DNA of 64,000 nucleotides from Dryocosmus kuriphilus (taxonomy: Eukaryota; Arthropoda; Insecta; Hymenoptera; Cynipidae), in contig CM076192.1 of NCBI GenBank assembly GCA_038277395.1, positions 51,569,119-51,633,118 on the forward strand, written 5' to 3'. The notes beneath the pieces are model-generated. The model made no database searches, was not told the origin of the DNA, and worked only from the letters and a program-made list of their open reading frames with translations. Below are positions 32,243 through 44,300 of this stretch, piece after piece (position 1 is the first letter of the stretch; the number at the start of each line of letters is the position of its first letter). The translations under genes and the position numbers were made by a program.

Positions 32243-35200
32243 GACGTCTTTTGGACGTCCTTTAGAAGTCCAAAAGACGTCCAAAAGTTAATCTATCAAA
32301 GTCTCAGTGCTTTATTTAAGACAGCTGTCGTTGATTAAACTCGAAATAGTATATAATATATATAGTAGTATATATAGTATAATAATATTATCGTCGATAA
32401 TTTCAAAAAGTAAATATAAGTTTCATATAATTTACATTAAAAGAACTTATGCAATCGTCGATAAACAGGCAGTAGGATACTTGTGATCGGTAATGTAGTT
32501 TCGATTAATACTTATTACTTCAGTCTGTGAATGAGGATAATTTTGGCTCGTGTAAATAAAAAATTGTCAAATTACAAAAAGGCATTTTTCAATTTGTTTG
32601 AGGGGGAAAAATGTGGTCGGGAGAAACCTGCGAATATCAAATTGGCTGATCACCAGACACCCTGAATAACAAAAGACTTAATTCTTTTACGATACAAAGA
32701 ATTCAGCTATTGATACAAAGAATTCAGCTATTCGTAACCGAAATTTCGATATGGGTAGGCACGTCCAGTTTTGATAGGTGCTCGTTTTAAAGAATTACTA
32801 AATTTTCTTCTAAGATTCCCGCTTACGAAACAAATGAAACTAGATTCAATAACAATACAAATTATATTTACGAAACTTAACCTGAATATTTTGGAAGCAG
32901 CATTTTTTCTAAGCTTACTTTTGCACTTACTTATTTTTACAATATAAAAAAATATATTTATTTTTAACTAAAATAAAAGTTAGTTTTCGAATTTAATTCA
33001 ACAATGGTTTACAAAAGTTTCTTTTTTAAAGTAATTTATTTTGTAATTGTAAAAATAGCGATTAAAAAATGTTGGACGTCTCTTGGACGTCTAAAAGACG
33101 TCCAAAATACGTCCAAAGTTAAACTAAATTAATTTATTTCGTAATTGTAAAAAGACCGATTAAAAATGTTGGACGCCTTTTGGACGTCTAAAAGACGTCC
33201 AAAATACGTCCAAAGTTAAAATAATTTAATTTGTAATTGTAAAAAGACCGAATAAAAAACGTTGGACGCCTTTTGGACGTCTAAAGGACGTCCAAAAGAC
33301 GTCCAAAAGTTAATCTATCAAAGTCTCAGTGCTTTATTTAAGACAGCTGTCTTTGATTAAACTCGAAATAGTAGTGAAGTTTTTTAAGAACTGCATGTAA
33401 TGGCTAGAATATACTAAAAATCGATATAATTTTTTTACGTTCTGAACTACATCTTGTATACACGTTCTAGATATCTAAAAATCAAATAGTTTGAAAATAA
33501 AAAAGGTGAATTAGTATTAGTATCTTTATTTTCAGCTTATTCCATGGACGAAAGACTAATAAACATAGATCAAACATTGAGTGAGATCAGACACACGACC
33601 ATAATCATTCATGATAAGATAAATCATTCTATTCAGATGAATGGTGGAGGGGATCTGTCAGTCCGTCATGCAGCTGGATCTGCAGATTTAGAAATGTTGC
33701 CGCATAAGCCGTTAGCAACTATTGAAGAAGTTAATAGTTTCGATCATCTAATTAAAACTAATCATTTAGCTCTAGAATGTTTTGTAAGTATAATATTCAT
33801 GAATTTGTCTTGTTTGCTAGAAGTTCCACCTTTTTTGTTAAAAGTGTAAATGTCAGCTTAAAAAATAATCTGTTTTTGTTAAGGATTCAATTTTTATGCT
33901 AAAAAATCATCAGCTTTGTTGAAAGTTGAACTATTTTGTTCCATTAAGTATTCAAAATATTTTCCTTGCTTTTCTTTTCTATTATTCATGGCGTGAGAGA
34001 ATAAAATAATAATGTTTATTTTCTAGAGAGGTAAATTAAGAATTAATTAAGAATTAATTAATTAATACATTTTACATCGTTTTCACAAAGTATATGTTTA
34101 CTTTCAGAAAAGAAGAATAAAAAAAAGAGGTGGCAGAACTATTGAAAAAGAAATACGAAATGCAATGCAGGCAATTATGACCGACACGTTGTGCCGTGAG
34201 TACTCTTGGCACGGACAGAAAGGTAATTTTATATTCAAGACTACAACCATAGCTGCTACTCTTATCGGCTGTCATCGGACAGGCAGTAGCTACATGAAGT
34301 TTTCTCTTGCATTTTTAAATATTTTGGAATAGTTAAACTTCAAAGGTCTACAATACATATTCAAAATTCTTTAATTTTGAACGATTTTTTGTACAGAAAT
34401 TACATTTTTTAGTAAAAACATCTATCTAATCACTTTGAAAATCACATGCTACTAGATAATATGATACTTATTAATAATAAATTTATCAACCTTAAAATAT
34501 TTATAATTTAAATTTAAAATTAAAGTTGTTTTCGCTTTAAATGTTTATATTCGAAAATATTTGGTTTTGAATTTCCCCATTTTTGGAGTTTTCGAATTTA
34601 ACAATGTTGTAGTTTCAAGTATAAATACCTATTAAAAAATATGTCAGGATAATGTCTTTTAAAAATGTTTTTAAATTAGCAGAATTTTATATAAAAAGAA
34701 TTAATAGTCACTTATTAATGTAATAACTTTAGGTTTAAATATTCTACATGGTTTGGTTTCAATTTTTGTCAGCCAAAATTTATAATTTTAGATTTTAATA
34801 TTTTAAATTGTTTGCTTTCAATTTTAAACTTACAAAACTTTCTAGATTCTTGAATTCTTCGAAATCACAGAGTATCAAATTGAAGGACTTGACAGTTGCA
34901 CACTTTTCAGTTTAAAGGATTTGTAAGTAAATAATTTTGAATGAAATGACTCCAGAATAAATTCAGAACAATGAAAAATGAAGACAATTTCTTAAAATAA
35001 AGTCTTAAAAATGAGCAGATTTTAGAATAATTTCTTTAATTTGTAATGGTTAGAATTTTAAGGTTCTGGATTTTCATGGTAAACGCTACATTTTCTATTT
35101 TTCCCTACCATTTTAAATTTTGCGATTAAAATCGAAATGACTGAATTTCAAAAAGTATAATTGAAGATAATAAGAATAAGAAAAGTATAATTTGCGACTT

Positions 35201-36360
35201 AAATTCAAACGGTTGATTGGTTTGAGTACAGAAAAGTTTCAATATCACAATTCTTCGCGACTAAATTTTTTAAAAGTTGTGACTAAAGTTCGGATTCCTT
35301 CAAGTTTCAAGGTTCTGCAGTATACATTTTTGTATTTTTAATGTTTTCCATTAAAAATTATTTTATTATTTTGAACGTGTTTTTAGAATAATTCAATTTT
35401 AAATGTTTATAATTAAACATTTTTCCATTTTAGATGGTGAAAATAAAAATGAATAATTTGCTGATTTTAGAAAAATTCGTCTAATCAAGTTTTATATTAA
35501 ATCATAATTTTTTGACTTCATAGAAATTTAGATTTCTAGAATTTCAGAAGCTTTGACTGTAAAACATTCTATTTATTAGATTTCATCTTCAAATTGTCAA
35601 ATTTGAATTGCATCGAGTTTAAATTTATTAAAATTTTAAAGTTTTTTTAGTTTTTAATTATTCAATTTTGAATTTCTTCAATTAGAAGTAATACAATTTT
35701 CATTTCTTTGAATTTTAAATGAATTTTTTTTCAAAACACTAATCCGAAAATATTCATTAAAAATTTTTTGAAATTGTCCTATTTTCGAAATTTTAATCTG
35801 AAAACATTCTATTCCAAAATTCTTGAATTCAAAGTAAAATCGTTTAACTTTGAACGCTTTGAATTAGAAATACGACGACTCCAACTCCTTTCTAATGAAA
35901 TTATCCAGATTTAAACATTTTAGTTTGAACGTTTTGAATTTTGAAAGCTTCTATTTAAAAAATTTTTAATTTGAAATTATAAAATTTGAAACGCTTTTAT
36001 TCAGAAATGATACAAGTTTCTTTCCTTTTCATTATATCCGAAATATTGTACTTTTTCATACATTTTACTTAATCTAAAATATTTTGTTATCAAGAAGAGT
36101 TCGTGGTCTAACCGGGGTTCTTTGCCTGTCAGAGTCGAGCGGCGCTCTCCAGCTAAATTCACATTTCGACAATTTGACGCCTGCATTCATACACGACGCT
36201 TCCGACAGATAATAATTTTATTGCAGAGGTAATGCTCCAGAAGTATTCAGATGGTACCGAAGAACAAATATCTTTTACAATTCAGGAATGGTTACGAAGG
36301 TGTGGTGATCGCATAAAAAACGCTAGAAACAAAACAACGAATGTTGAGGCAAAGAGATAG
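23872..36360 (+). CDS. Ten-exon DUF4806-domain host gene
   Basis: Exons: 23872-24061, 25905-26057, 26158-26229, 26301-26420, 28360-28575, 28672-29784, 30375-30548, 33536-33783, 34108-34222 and 36227-36360, all with GT-AG borders and matching phases, ending in TAG. The first exon resembles the N-terminal module of insect DUF4806 proteins (SWVVVTCEDW, IWLSNDRKLLYWPP). The middle exons are polar and Ser/Lys-rich. The last three give LPHKPLATIEEVNSFDHLI, RGGRTIEKEIRNAMQAIM and CREYSWHGQKG, the DUF4806 pattern. Function is unknown. The start codon was not found and is probably in an upstream exon. Exon 6 contains two frame breaks. A poly(A)-type AATAAA lies near 36480. Confidence 0.75.
24062..25904. 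other. Intron 1 of DUF4806-like gene, with fold-back element and microsatellite
   Basis: Non-coding. It holds an inverted-repeat element at 24589-24888 and a poly-C/(CT)n tract at 25087-25117. Otherwise AT-rich with no gene seen. Confidence 0.6.
24589..24888. mobile_element. Fold-back MITE, about 300 bp
   Basis: The arms 24589-24674 and 24797-24888 are reverse complements. They share GAATTGAGG, ATCGAAGAAGGGAGTATA, CTGGAAAACTGAAAATAAGT and ATTGTCCAATCAAT. The loop is about 120 bases and no protein is encoded. It lies within intron 1 of the DUF4806-like gene. Confidence 0.8.
26727..28097. mobile_element. Large fold-back element (1.37 kb) in intron 4
   Basis: Termini AATAGGGTGGGTC and its complement GACCCACCCTATT bracket an imperfect palindrome centred near 27620. 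Each arm carries repeated units containing GAAATACACT and CAAGACCCAGG (near 27265, 27420 and 27577 on the left; in complement near 27650 and 27800 on the right). A transcript of the host gene could form a long hairpin here. No transposase is present. Confidence 0.75.
28672..29784 (+). repeat. Charged protein-repeat exon of the DUF4806-like gene
   Basis: About eleven imperfect units of roughly 90-105 bases code a Lys/Asp/Arg-rich repeat with core DRRYAVRDSSKDNHEDEKK followed by KHSGQEKS. The exon is interrupted by a +1 break in an A8 run (28959-28966) and a -1 break near 29640. Between them the repeat continues in another frame. Together they are length-neutral, so total exon length stays a multiple of three, but the first break leads to an early stop at 28977. 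Such tracts are usually disordered. Unequal exchange is a likely source of the repeats. Confidence 0.8.
31345..31480. repeat. ACGTC-palindrome repeat, diverged copy
   Basis: Contains GGACGTCTTTCAGACGTC and AAAGACGTCCC followed by a tail (CTGTACTTTATTTACGGCAGCC) similar to the tails at 32300 and 33325. Confidence 0.6.
32236..32355. repeat. ACGTC-palindrome repeat copy beside (TA)n
   Basis: TGGACGTCTTTTGGACGTCC is followed by AAAAGACGTCCAAAAG and a 60-base tail (AAGTCTCAGTGCTTTATTT). This is nearly identical to the copy ending at 33370. Confidence 0.75.
33026..33370. repeat. Three tandem ACGTC-palindrome units (about 95 bp each)
   Basis: Each unit has AATTTATTTYGTAATTGTAA, then a TTGGACG core with GGACGTCTAAAAGACGTCC. 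The third unit carries the same tail as the copy at 32236. The palindromic core could form cruciform or hairpin structures. Confidence 0.8.
33784..36226. other. Introns 8 and 9 of DUF4806-like gene
   Basis: AT-rich with degenerate GAATTTTTGAA-type repetition and no gene seen, apart from the coding exon 34108-34222. A less AT-rich stretch at 36095-36200 precedes the last exon. Confidence 0.55.
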
Positions 36361-38199
36361 GACTAAAGATTAACGAAATTTACGAGCCAGGGCGGGCTAT
36401 TAATGTGCTATTTATATGATATATATATGCTATTTATTTATTAATAACAAAAGTATTATAAACAGAATTTTGTTCTATGTAATAAAGAGTTTATTACAGA
36501 ACAAAGGAAGCACCAAATAAAGAAATCACTTCAAGGAAAGTCCTATGTTTTTTGTTTTTTCTTATTTTGGGTACTGATAGTTGAGATTAAACAATTTTCC
36601 CAAAATGTGAGTATCTTTACCTCAATGATTCTGAAATTTAAAAAAATTTGAGTTAAACTTATTTTAAAATGCAATGTTTTTTAAGAAAGGTGTGAACACT
36701 GCAAATGTTTTTCTTTATTTTGTATCTCGGATGACTCATAACTATTTTCCGATGAAAACCAAAATCTTCGCCAGGGCCGTGAGCATTTGCAGTGTTCGCA
36801 CTTTTGGGTTAAATTCTTTTCAGACGAACCGTGTGAAGGCTGATTATAAAATTAAAAACAGTATATACATGATATACATCCAAATAAAAGGCGCTATTAA
36901 TTGTTAGTAATTATGACTTGTATAAAATTGTTGTATCTAAACTTTTTTATATAATGACGAATATATCTAAAAATAAGTCTACGCGTGTAATTTTATATTG
37001 ATAACTTTAAGGCTTTTGAGAAGAAAAATCACTTCGTGAAGCGGGCGGCAAGCGCCATAACTTAAGGGTTTCTTAAGAACGGGAACAGTTAAGATTTTTT
37101 CATTTTTTTTACAAAATTTCTGATCCTATATGCTCATTCTGAGTCAAATTTGAGTCAATTTTGAGAATTTTTGAGTAAAAAGAGCTAAATTTCCATGTTT
37201 TTTCATAGCAGCCCTATGATTAGTATTTTTTCAGCGTTCTCAGTCATTTTCCTAGCATTAGACACATCTGTATGCAAAAAATGAAGTCGTTAGACCTAAT
37301 TAATTTTGGCACTAGGCGTGGTAACAGGGTCATTTTTATTAAAAAGTACTAAATTTTCATGTTTTTGTATAGCAACGCTACCATCAGTATTTTTCTCAGG
37401 GTTCTGAGTATTTTTTCTCGCATTATACACTAGAAACACATCTGCATGAGAAAAATGAAGTCGTTAGACCTAATAGTTTTTGCGCTAGACGTGATAACAG
37501 GGAAATTGTATTTAAAACTGAGATTTTTTGTGATAAAAAGTAAGCTTTACGCGCTCTATCTTATTGTAATAAGTTGTGTTCCTACACCATTAGAAGATCC
37601 TCAATTTAAAGTTTATAAAGATTATCAAATTGAAAAATATTTACCAAACGAAAAGAAGTATAGTTTTTTTAGTAACTTTTTAAACTGGAAACTGACCAGG
37701 ATTTTAAAATAATCACCAGAATTACCACCCTGTTGTTTCCAGTTCTACAAAATCATTTAACATTTTTTTGGAATTGATTTGGCGCAGCCACTTATAAAAT
37801 TCGAACTTCGCGTGCAGTTGTTTAAAAAAAAAGTATATGATGCAAGTGCGCCGTGCGCTTCGCTCGTATGGCAAACTTCACACTCATCGTGAATCACCTA
37901 CATGGCTCACTTCCATCATAATATACCTCTTATTTCTTTGCTATTTGAAGTTTTGTGCGTACATTACGACTACACTGCGATAATAGAAGTTTAGGATCAA
38001 GTCTTGCCTTCTTTAGAGCTAAATTTTGCAACATCTTTTGCATGTCAAAAAAAATCCTACAAGACTTCTCTAAGACGACAACAGGCCTGACATTAGACGT
38101 GCAAATGCCATCTAAAAGATGTACTTTGGTCTATTATGAGACATCCAAATGGATGTCCATGTCCTTACTAGACGTCCTAAAGACATATTTAAGATGCCG
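36361..38199. repeat. Intergenic DNA with a 180-bp tandem duplication and a hairpin
   Basis: The blocks 37156-37336 and 37337-37510 are imperfect direct copies sharing ATGAAGTCGTTAGACCTAAT, CAGTATTTTT.TCAG and ACACATCTGYATG. A hairpin pairs GTGTGAACACTGCAAATG (36690-36708) with CATTTGCAGTGTTCGCAC (36783-36801). A degenerate ACGTC-repeat stretch lies at 38070-38195. No gene is seen. Confidence 0.65.
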
Positions 38200-39273
38200 C
38201 GGTGCCCACTGGGTTCTGTCGCCATATTTCGTTAGGCAAAAATCGGATGGTTCATATAGGTTTATATTGAATCTCAAACAGTTAAATAAATATGTAAAAT
38301 ACAGCACTTCAAAATAGAGGACCTACAAATAGCTACGAGACTAATTTCGGAACGAGATTACCTAGTGTCAATAGACTTACATGACTGTACCGGTACACCC
38401 AAAAAATCAAAAGTACTTAACGTTCAAATTCAGCGGTATATATTACAGGTTCTGGTGCCTACCATTCGGATTCGCTACAAGTGCTTTCATTTTTACAAAA
38501 ATTCCCAAACCGGTAATTCAACACGTCAGAAATAAGGGGTTTCGCTCAATAATATATCTAGATGATCTCCTAGGTATAGCCTAAACTTACAATAACTGTT
38601 TAGAAAATGCATACTATTCGGTAAAACTCTTTCAGAAATTAGGATGATTCGTAGTTAATTTCAAAAAATCAGAGCTAACACCTAGTACAATTCGAAAATA
38701 CCTAGGAATAATTATAGACATTCAGCGATGTACTCTAAGCCACACACACGAGAAAAAACATTGTATAACTAACTTACTGAATTCCTTAAAAAAGACCAAT
38801 GCAAAATTATTGAATTTGCACGTATACTAGGAAAGATAGTATCAGCGTGCCAGGCTATAGAGTACGGTTGGGTGTATACAAAAACAATGGAAAGAGAAAA
38901 AGTAAAAGCACTCAAGGACGCGATGGACAACTACAATAGAATAATGCCAATATCTGAAGCAATGCGCACGGATATCAAATGGTGGATCGGTAACATTCGA
39001 CTATTTCATACAAATCATTCAAATCGCATATACATTCGAAAAAGTCTTTTATTCGGATGCTTCAAATACGGGCTGGGGGGCAACCGACGGAATCAATGAA
39101 TTGTTTGGGTTCTGGAACGACCAAGAAAAAGAATATCACATAAACTATAAAGAGCTACTAGCAGTAAAATTCGCAATTGAAAGACTAGGAGACTCATTGG
39201 AAAATTGCAAATATTGCATACATGTTTTACTAGGCATAATGACAGAGTGGCTAATAGGTTTCTTATCAATAAA
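38200..39273 (+). pseudogene. DIRS reverse transcriptase and start of RNase H
   Basis: Frames change at about 38320 and 38385, and a stop at 38582 follows YLDDLLGIA. The protein then continues in other frames (KLFQKLG, PSTIRKYLGIIID). The RNase H part has NELFGFWNDQEKEYHINYKE and ends in RVANRFLIN at the LINE junction. In this family the reverse transcriptase copies element RNA into circular DNA. Confidence 0.78.
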
Positions 39274-42200
39274 AAAGTGTGTTTTCTGTTTGAGCGTCTC
39301 ATCGGACAGTCAAAATTGTGAATTCCATCGTGTTAGTGCGCTCGTGTGCCAATATGTCAGTGTGTCAATGAGACAGTGTAAGGATCTTATCTTATCACAT
39401 ATATTCAGACCACAAGTGTTGTGAAACCTATCTTGAATATTATAGCTTGTTTTCCTACAATTTAAATTTAAATCATGTCGGATAGAATTTGCAATAATTG
39501 TAACTCAAAAATTATTGAGGATGCTTCCTCTTGTCCTTGTGGTGTTTTCTATCATCCTGGATGTGTTAAGCAAGCAACTAGTTCTGGAACAGGGAAGAGG
39601 AAATGTTGCGGATTTAAGCCGAAAAGATCCCCATCTCCATGCTCATTCTCTGCCATCACATCGGATGAATTAATAAAGATCCTACAAGAGCAATACCAAA
39701 AGTCGAAGAAGGAATCTGAAGAGTTTATAGCATCTCAAATAACACTTGTGTCAAATAAAATAGATGGTTATGTTGAAAAGTTGGATGAAGCTTTAGAGAG
39801 ATTAGACTTACTAGAAGTAAAGGTCCAGGAGATTCAGGACGTGAGAGGCATGAGCTGTGTTTCAGACGATGACCGAGAAAAGTCCATAGCTTCTCGTTGC
39901 ATATCTGAAATTTCGGAAAGGAAGGCTCGAGAATCTAATATCATTATGTATGGATGTCAAGAAGCTATCTTGTCGGAAAAGGAGCCCTCTACTGAAACTG
40001 TTCAAACTGATACAATTCAAGTAAATAATTATCTGTCTTCATTTTTGAATTATTCTTGCTCCAGACCGCACTCCCCTACAGAGGGAGCAATACAAAGAGA
40101 TCCGGAAAACTCTTCAGGAACGGCGCAACAGAGGAGAATTGAATATCAGCATCAGAGAAATACACGGACAATTCAAAATAGTTACCAAAAAGAAAATGAT
40201 AACAACTCACAGTCATCAGTCCTCGGTTTAAGTTGTAATTATGGTAAAGTAGACAATATTTTTAACTGTTCACACGTTACCGAGCTTGATTTATTGAATG
40301 ATTTAATTATCTATTATCAAAATGTTCGCGGTCTCAATACAAAAATTACTGAACTAAATATTTCTCTTGAATTGTCTGATTATGACTTTATTGTTTTTAC
40401 GGAAACCTGGTTAAAAAATAATATAAGTAGCTCAGAACTTTTTGATCCTGAATTAGTTAATGTTTATCGTGATGATAGGTTAGATAGACGGGGGGGAGGG
40501 GGTGTGCTTATTGCTGCTAAATCTACCTTTACCACTGGTTATGTCAATATCACTCCTGTTATTAATGTCTCACCTAAAATAAATATTGTGGCCACTAAGA
40601 TCATACATGAGGGAAATACACTTATACTAATTACTTGTTATATGCCACCTGAGATTTCTGTCAGAGAATTAGAGAAATTTTTGGATGCTCTTACAACTCT
40701 ATCTGTAATTTGGGAAAATAAAATTTTATTAGTTGGTGATTTTAATGTTCCCAAATTAATTAATTTTATCAATGATGGGATCACGGATCCGAAATCGTCT
40801 ATTCTTCAAAGCTTTATGGATATTCACCATCTAAAACAGTATAATGACATTAATAACATAAATGAGCGATATCTGGATTTAGTTATATTATCGTTTCCAT
40901 GTGAGGTAGCTGATAATGACTTTCCCCTACTGCCTGTCGATAAACATCATCCACCCCTCTCGATTAGGTTTGAAGCCTGTCTGCCGGCTACGTCGGTAAA
41001 GAATAAATTTTGTATAAGCTCATCAGCACTCAGATATAACTTTAAAAACTGTGACTACGCAATTCTCAAAGCTAGCTTAATATCTGCTGACTGGTCTTTC
41101 TTATATAGTTTTGACAATTTTAATGTTGTCGTTGAAGAGTTTTACAAAAAACTTTACGATATTCTGAATATTACTGTAGGAAAATATGTGATTAATCCTA
41201 TCAGATCCGCATACCCTAAATGGTATACAATGCATATTATTAATAAAATCAAGTGTAAGGACAAAGCCAGAGTTCAGTTCAAGATTACAGGTTTTTTAAT
41301 ATACATGGAGAGATTTAAGCAATTAAGAAAAGAGTTAAAAATAGATTGCAAAGAGGCTTATGATGGTTACTTAGCTCATGTTGAAAATTATATTAACAAA
41401 TCGCCCTCTACCTTATGGTCTCACGTCAATAATATTAATAAAGTATCAAGAATACCTGGTATAATGTTTGATGAAGGAAAAGAAATTAATAAACCACAGG
41501 ATATTGTTGATTCATTTGCTAGCCTGTTCTCAAAAAGTTATAAAATATACTCTAGTATACCTGATGTGACAATTGCAAATTCATTCAAGCTTCTAGGGGA
41601 TTCGTTTTTTGTCTCACATGGGCAGGTAACACTCATGCTAAAGTCTATGCCTAGTAAATCCACCTCAGGGCCTGATGGGATCCCTAGTTCTCTTTTAAAA
41701 GAATGTGCTCAGGAACTTACGGTACCTTTGACATACATCTTTAATATTTCTCTCTCGTCTGGGATATTTCCTGATACTTGGAAACTTTCGAAAGTGTGTC
41801 CAATATTTAAGAAAGGTGATAAATCTTTAATTGAAAACTATCGACCGATTGCTTTGGTCAGTAATTTTTCTAAAGTTCTTGAAAAAATTATATGTGAATT
41901 CATTTGGTCTTATGTTACTCCTGTCTTATCTTCATCTCAACATGGCTTTGTTCCACATAGATTTACGACTACCAACTTAGTAACATTCCTTGAAAATATT
42001 GAGACTCTTCTGATTCATCACAGGCAGGTAGATGTAGTTTACACTGATATATCTAAGGCATTTGACTGTATTGATCATGGAAAAATTTTAAGTAAACTCC
42101 TAGATTTGGGTTTACCTGATAAGCTAGTTAGTTTAATGTACTCCTATTTACGTAATCGCTTGATTGTAGTTCAGTACAATGGATACTCGTCATTTACATT

Positions 42201-43280
42201 CACTCTTACATCCGGTGTACCTCAGGGCTCCAACCTTGGACCCTTGCTATTTGTTATTGCAATGAACGATGTTGATGCTATTTTTAAATACTTTTATTTA
42301 CTTTATGCAGATGATGCGAAATTATATAAACCAATAGATAGTGTACATGATTGTATTCAACTACAAATGGATTTAAATAATTTCTATAATTGGTGTGCGA
42401 TTAATGCTCTAGATATTAATCCACATAAGTGTAATGTCATGTCAATGTCTAGAAAGAAGGATTTAATCAACTTTGTATACAAAATAGGTAATCTAGAAAT
42501 AGAAAGAGTAACAACGAAACGCGATTTAGGAGTTTATGTAAGTTCATCAATAATTTGGTTCGCGAAGCCAATCGTTCATTAGGGTTTTTATTTAGAACTT
42601 GCCGAAATTTCAAAAATGAATCTACACTCAGGACTCTTTACTATGCGTTAATTAGATCTAAATTAATGTATGGCTCTCTAGTTTGGAATCCGAAAACAAA
42701 ATGTTTATCAGAATGCATCGAAAAATGTCAGAAGAGATTCCTTAAGTTTCTTAATTTCAAGACAAAAAGGGAATTTATACCGCCTGGCTATGATTACCAA
42801 CAACTATGTCATAGGTTCAACGAATGGTCTCTTGAGAACAGGAGGAAAGTTGAATCAGTAATATTTTTGTTTAAAATCATAAGAGGCTACGTTGATAGCC
42901 CCTTCCTCCTTTCTCAAGTACCATTTGCGGTACCCCAATTCTTTACCAGATCACATGCACCATTCTATACTCATATAAATGCGCATACAAGTAACTCTCC
43001 GATATACGATATGTGCAAAATATTTAATGACTTATACTTAAATGATAATTATTCATTGGATATTTTCCACCAGTCTTTATATTAATTCGTCTCAGAAATT
43101 CACAGCTTTATAGAATTAACATATAATCACTAGTTTTATTATTAAACCACGACTATGAACTTTCAACTATCGAAGTACTTTATGCCATCTTTATTAAGAT
43201 TCAACTATTTGTGTAATCCTGTAATTGGTCCTCGGACTGTTGGATTTATTATTAAATAAATATCAAATATCAAATATCAA
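39274..43280 (+). mobile_element. Jockey/CR1-like LINE inserted in the DIRS RNase H
   Basis: A roughly 4.0-kb non-LTR element: a 200-base leader, one large coding region and a 3' end made of ATATCAA repeats (43257-43280). Removing it joins ATC AAT AAA to ATG GGG and restores the DIRS RNase H frame (FLINKMGGVRFEKYG). The precise 5' border and target duplication are blurred by A-rich sequence. Confidence 0.82.
39475..43085 (+). pseudogene. LINE protein: zinc finger, APE endonuclease, reverse transcriptase
   Basis: ATG 39475 opens 1035 residues, then a frame change at about 42555 leads into 176 more. The N-terminus has a PHD/RING-like zinc finger (CNNCNSKIIEDASSCPCG, then HPGC), a helical stretch and a polar linker, typical of ORF1. 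It is fused in frame to an APE-type endonuclease (YYQNVRGLNTKI, FTETWL, LLVGDFNVPK) starting near residue 275. The reverse transcriptase has SGPDGIPSSLL, YTDISKAFDCIDHG, GVPQGSNLGPLLF and YADDAKLYK. At 42545-42560 about ten codons seem missing along with the frame shift. Single-ORF organisation may be real or the result of losing the ORF1 stop. Confidence 0.85.
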
Positions 43281-44280
43281 AATGGGGGGCGTTAGATTCG
43301 AAAAGTACGGTAATTTAGCAAAATCAGTGTGGCAATGGGCGGAAAAAAGACAAATAATACTCAAAGCCTCTTATCCCTGGTGGAAGTTTCGGACCCAAAC
43401 GGAATCCAATTTGAATCCATTTGATTCCGTGTGAATGCGGAATCTGTTTCCGAATTACTCCGACCCAGTCCATTTGAGTCCGAATGAGTTCGATTGACAC
43501 ATGTTCGGAACCAATCGGATTCAAGGTCGGAATCATTCGATGCTATTCGGAATGAATGTCTTTGTCTCACGGAGTCAGAAGGAGTCAGACGGAATGAAAA
43601 GTTTCTTCGGACTTACACGGAATCAATCGGAATGAACTTGGAGAGAATAATTCGGACTCAAAAGGAATGGATCGTAATCGAACGGACTCATTCGAAATGA
43701 ATTTTCCTTCGATTCCGATTGATTCCGTGCTTCGGAAACAGATTTCGCATTCATACGTAATCATTCGAAATAATTCGGAGTCGTTTAGATTGAAACGGAC
43801 TCAAGTCCATTCCGAAACTTTCATCAGGGATATTCCCGCTAAAAAAAATACAGAAGCCGACAGGCTTTCAAGAATAAAAAATCCAGATGCGGAATGGGAA
43901 CTATCGATATCTGCATACAACAAAATAACTGAAAAATTCGGAACTTCTCAAGTAGATTTATTTGCCTCAGAAAACAATAAAAAATGCAAAAGATATTTTT
44001 CTTGGTGGACAGATTCTAAAGCAGAACAGATAGATGCTTTCACAGTCTCATGGACAAACATAAAGTTTTATGCCCCCCTCCCCTTTATATTCATTTTACA
44101 AACGCTCCAAAAAATTAAGTCTGACGAAGCAATGGGAATAATAATAGTACCAAAATGGCGTAATCAACCCTGCTGGTATTCCTTGTTTCTGGAACTCAAT
44201 GTAAATGTATCAATAGACTTCGCGCCAAGCCCTAAACTGTTATTATCTCTGTGCAGGAAAAAAAACAACATCCAGGAGCA
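43281..44280 (+). pseudogene. DIRS RNase H, 3' segments around the MITE
   Basis: The frame GGVRFEKYGNLAKSVWQWAE up to 43374 is continued from 43830 by IPAKKNTEADRLSR, SQVDLFASENNKKCKRYFSWW and IIIVPKWRNQPC. These are the conserved C-terminal motifs of DIRS RNase H. It remains open until about 44280 apart from the insertion. Confidence 0.75.
43375..43829. mobile_element. 455-bp MITE in the DIRS RNase H, AT duplication
   Basis: The ends CCCTGGTGGAAGTTTCGGA and TCCGAAACTTTCATCAGGG form the terminal inverted repeat. The flanks carry AT on each side. Removing the element plus one AT gives TCT TAT ATT CCC GCT, restoring the conserved DIRS sequence SYIPAKKNTEADRLSR. The interior is a dense array of CGGAATC/GATTCCG words and no gene is credible. 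Confidence 0.82.
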
Positions 44281-44300
44281 AAGCACATGCATCTAGTGGC

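Larger units (their letters stand above)
30549..33535. other. Intron 7 of DUF4806-like gene with ACGTC repeats and TA tracts
   Basis: Non-coding. It carries (TA)n at 31797-31853 and 32186-32238 and a family of ACGTC-palindrome repeats listed separately. No gene is seen. Confidence 0.7.
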
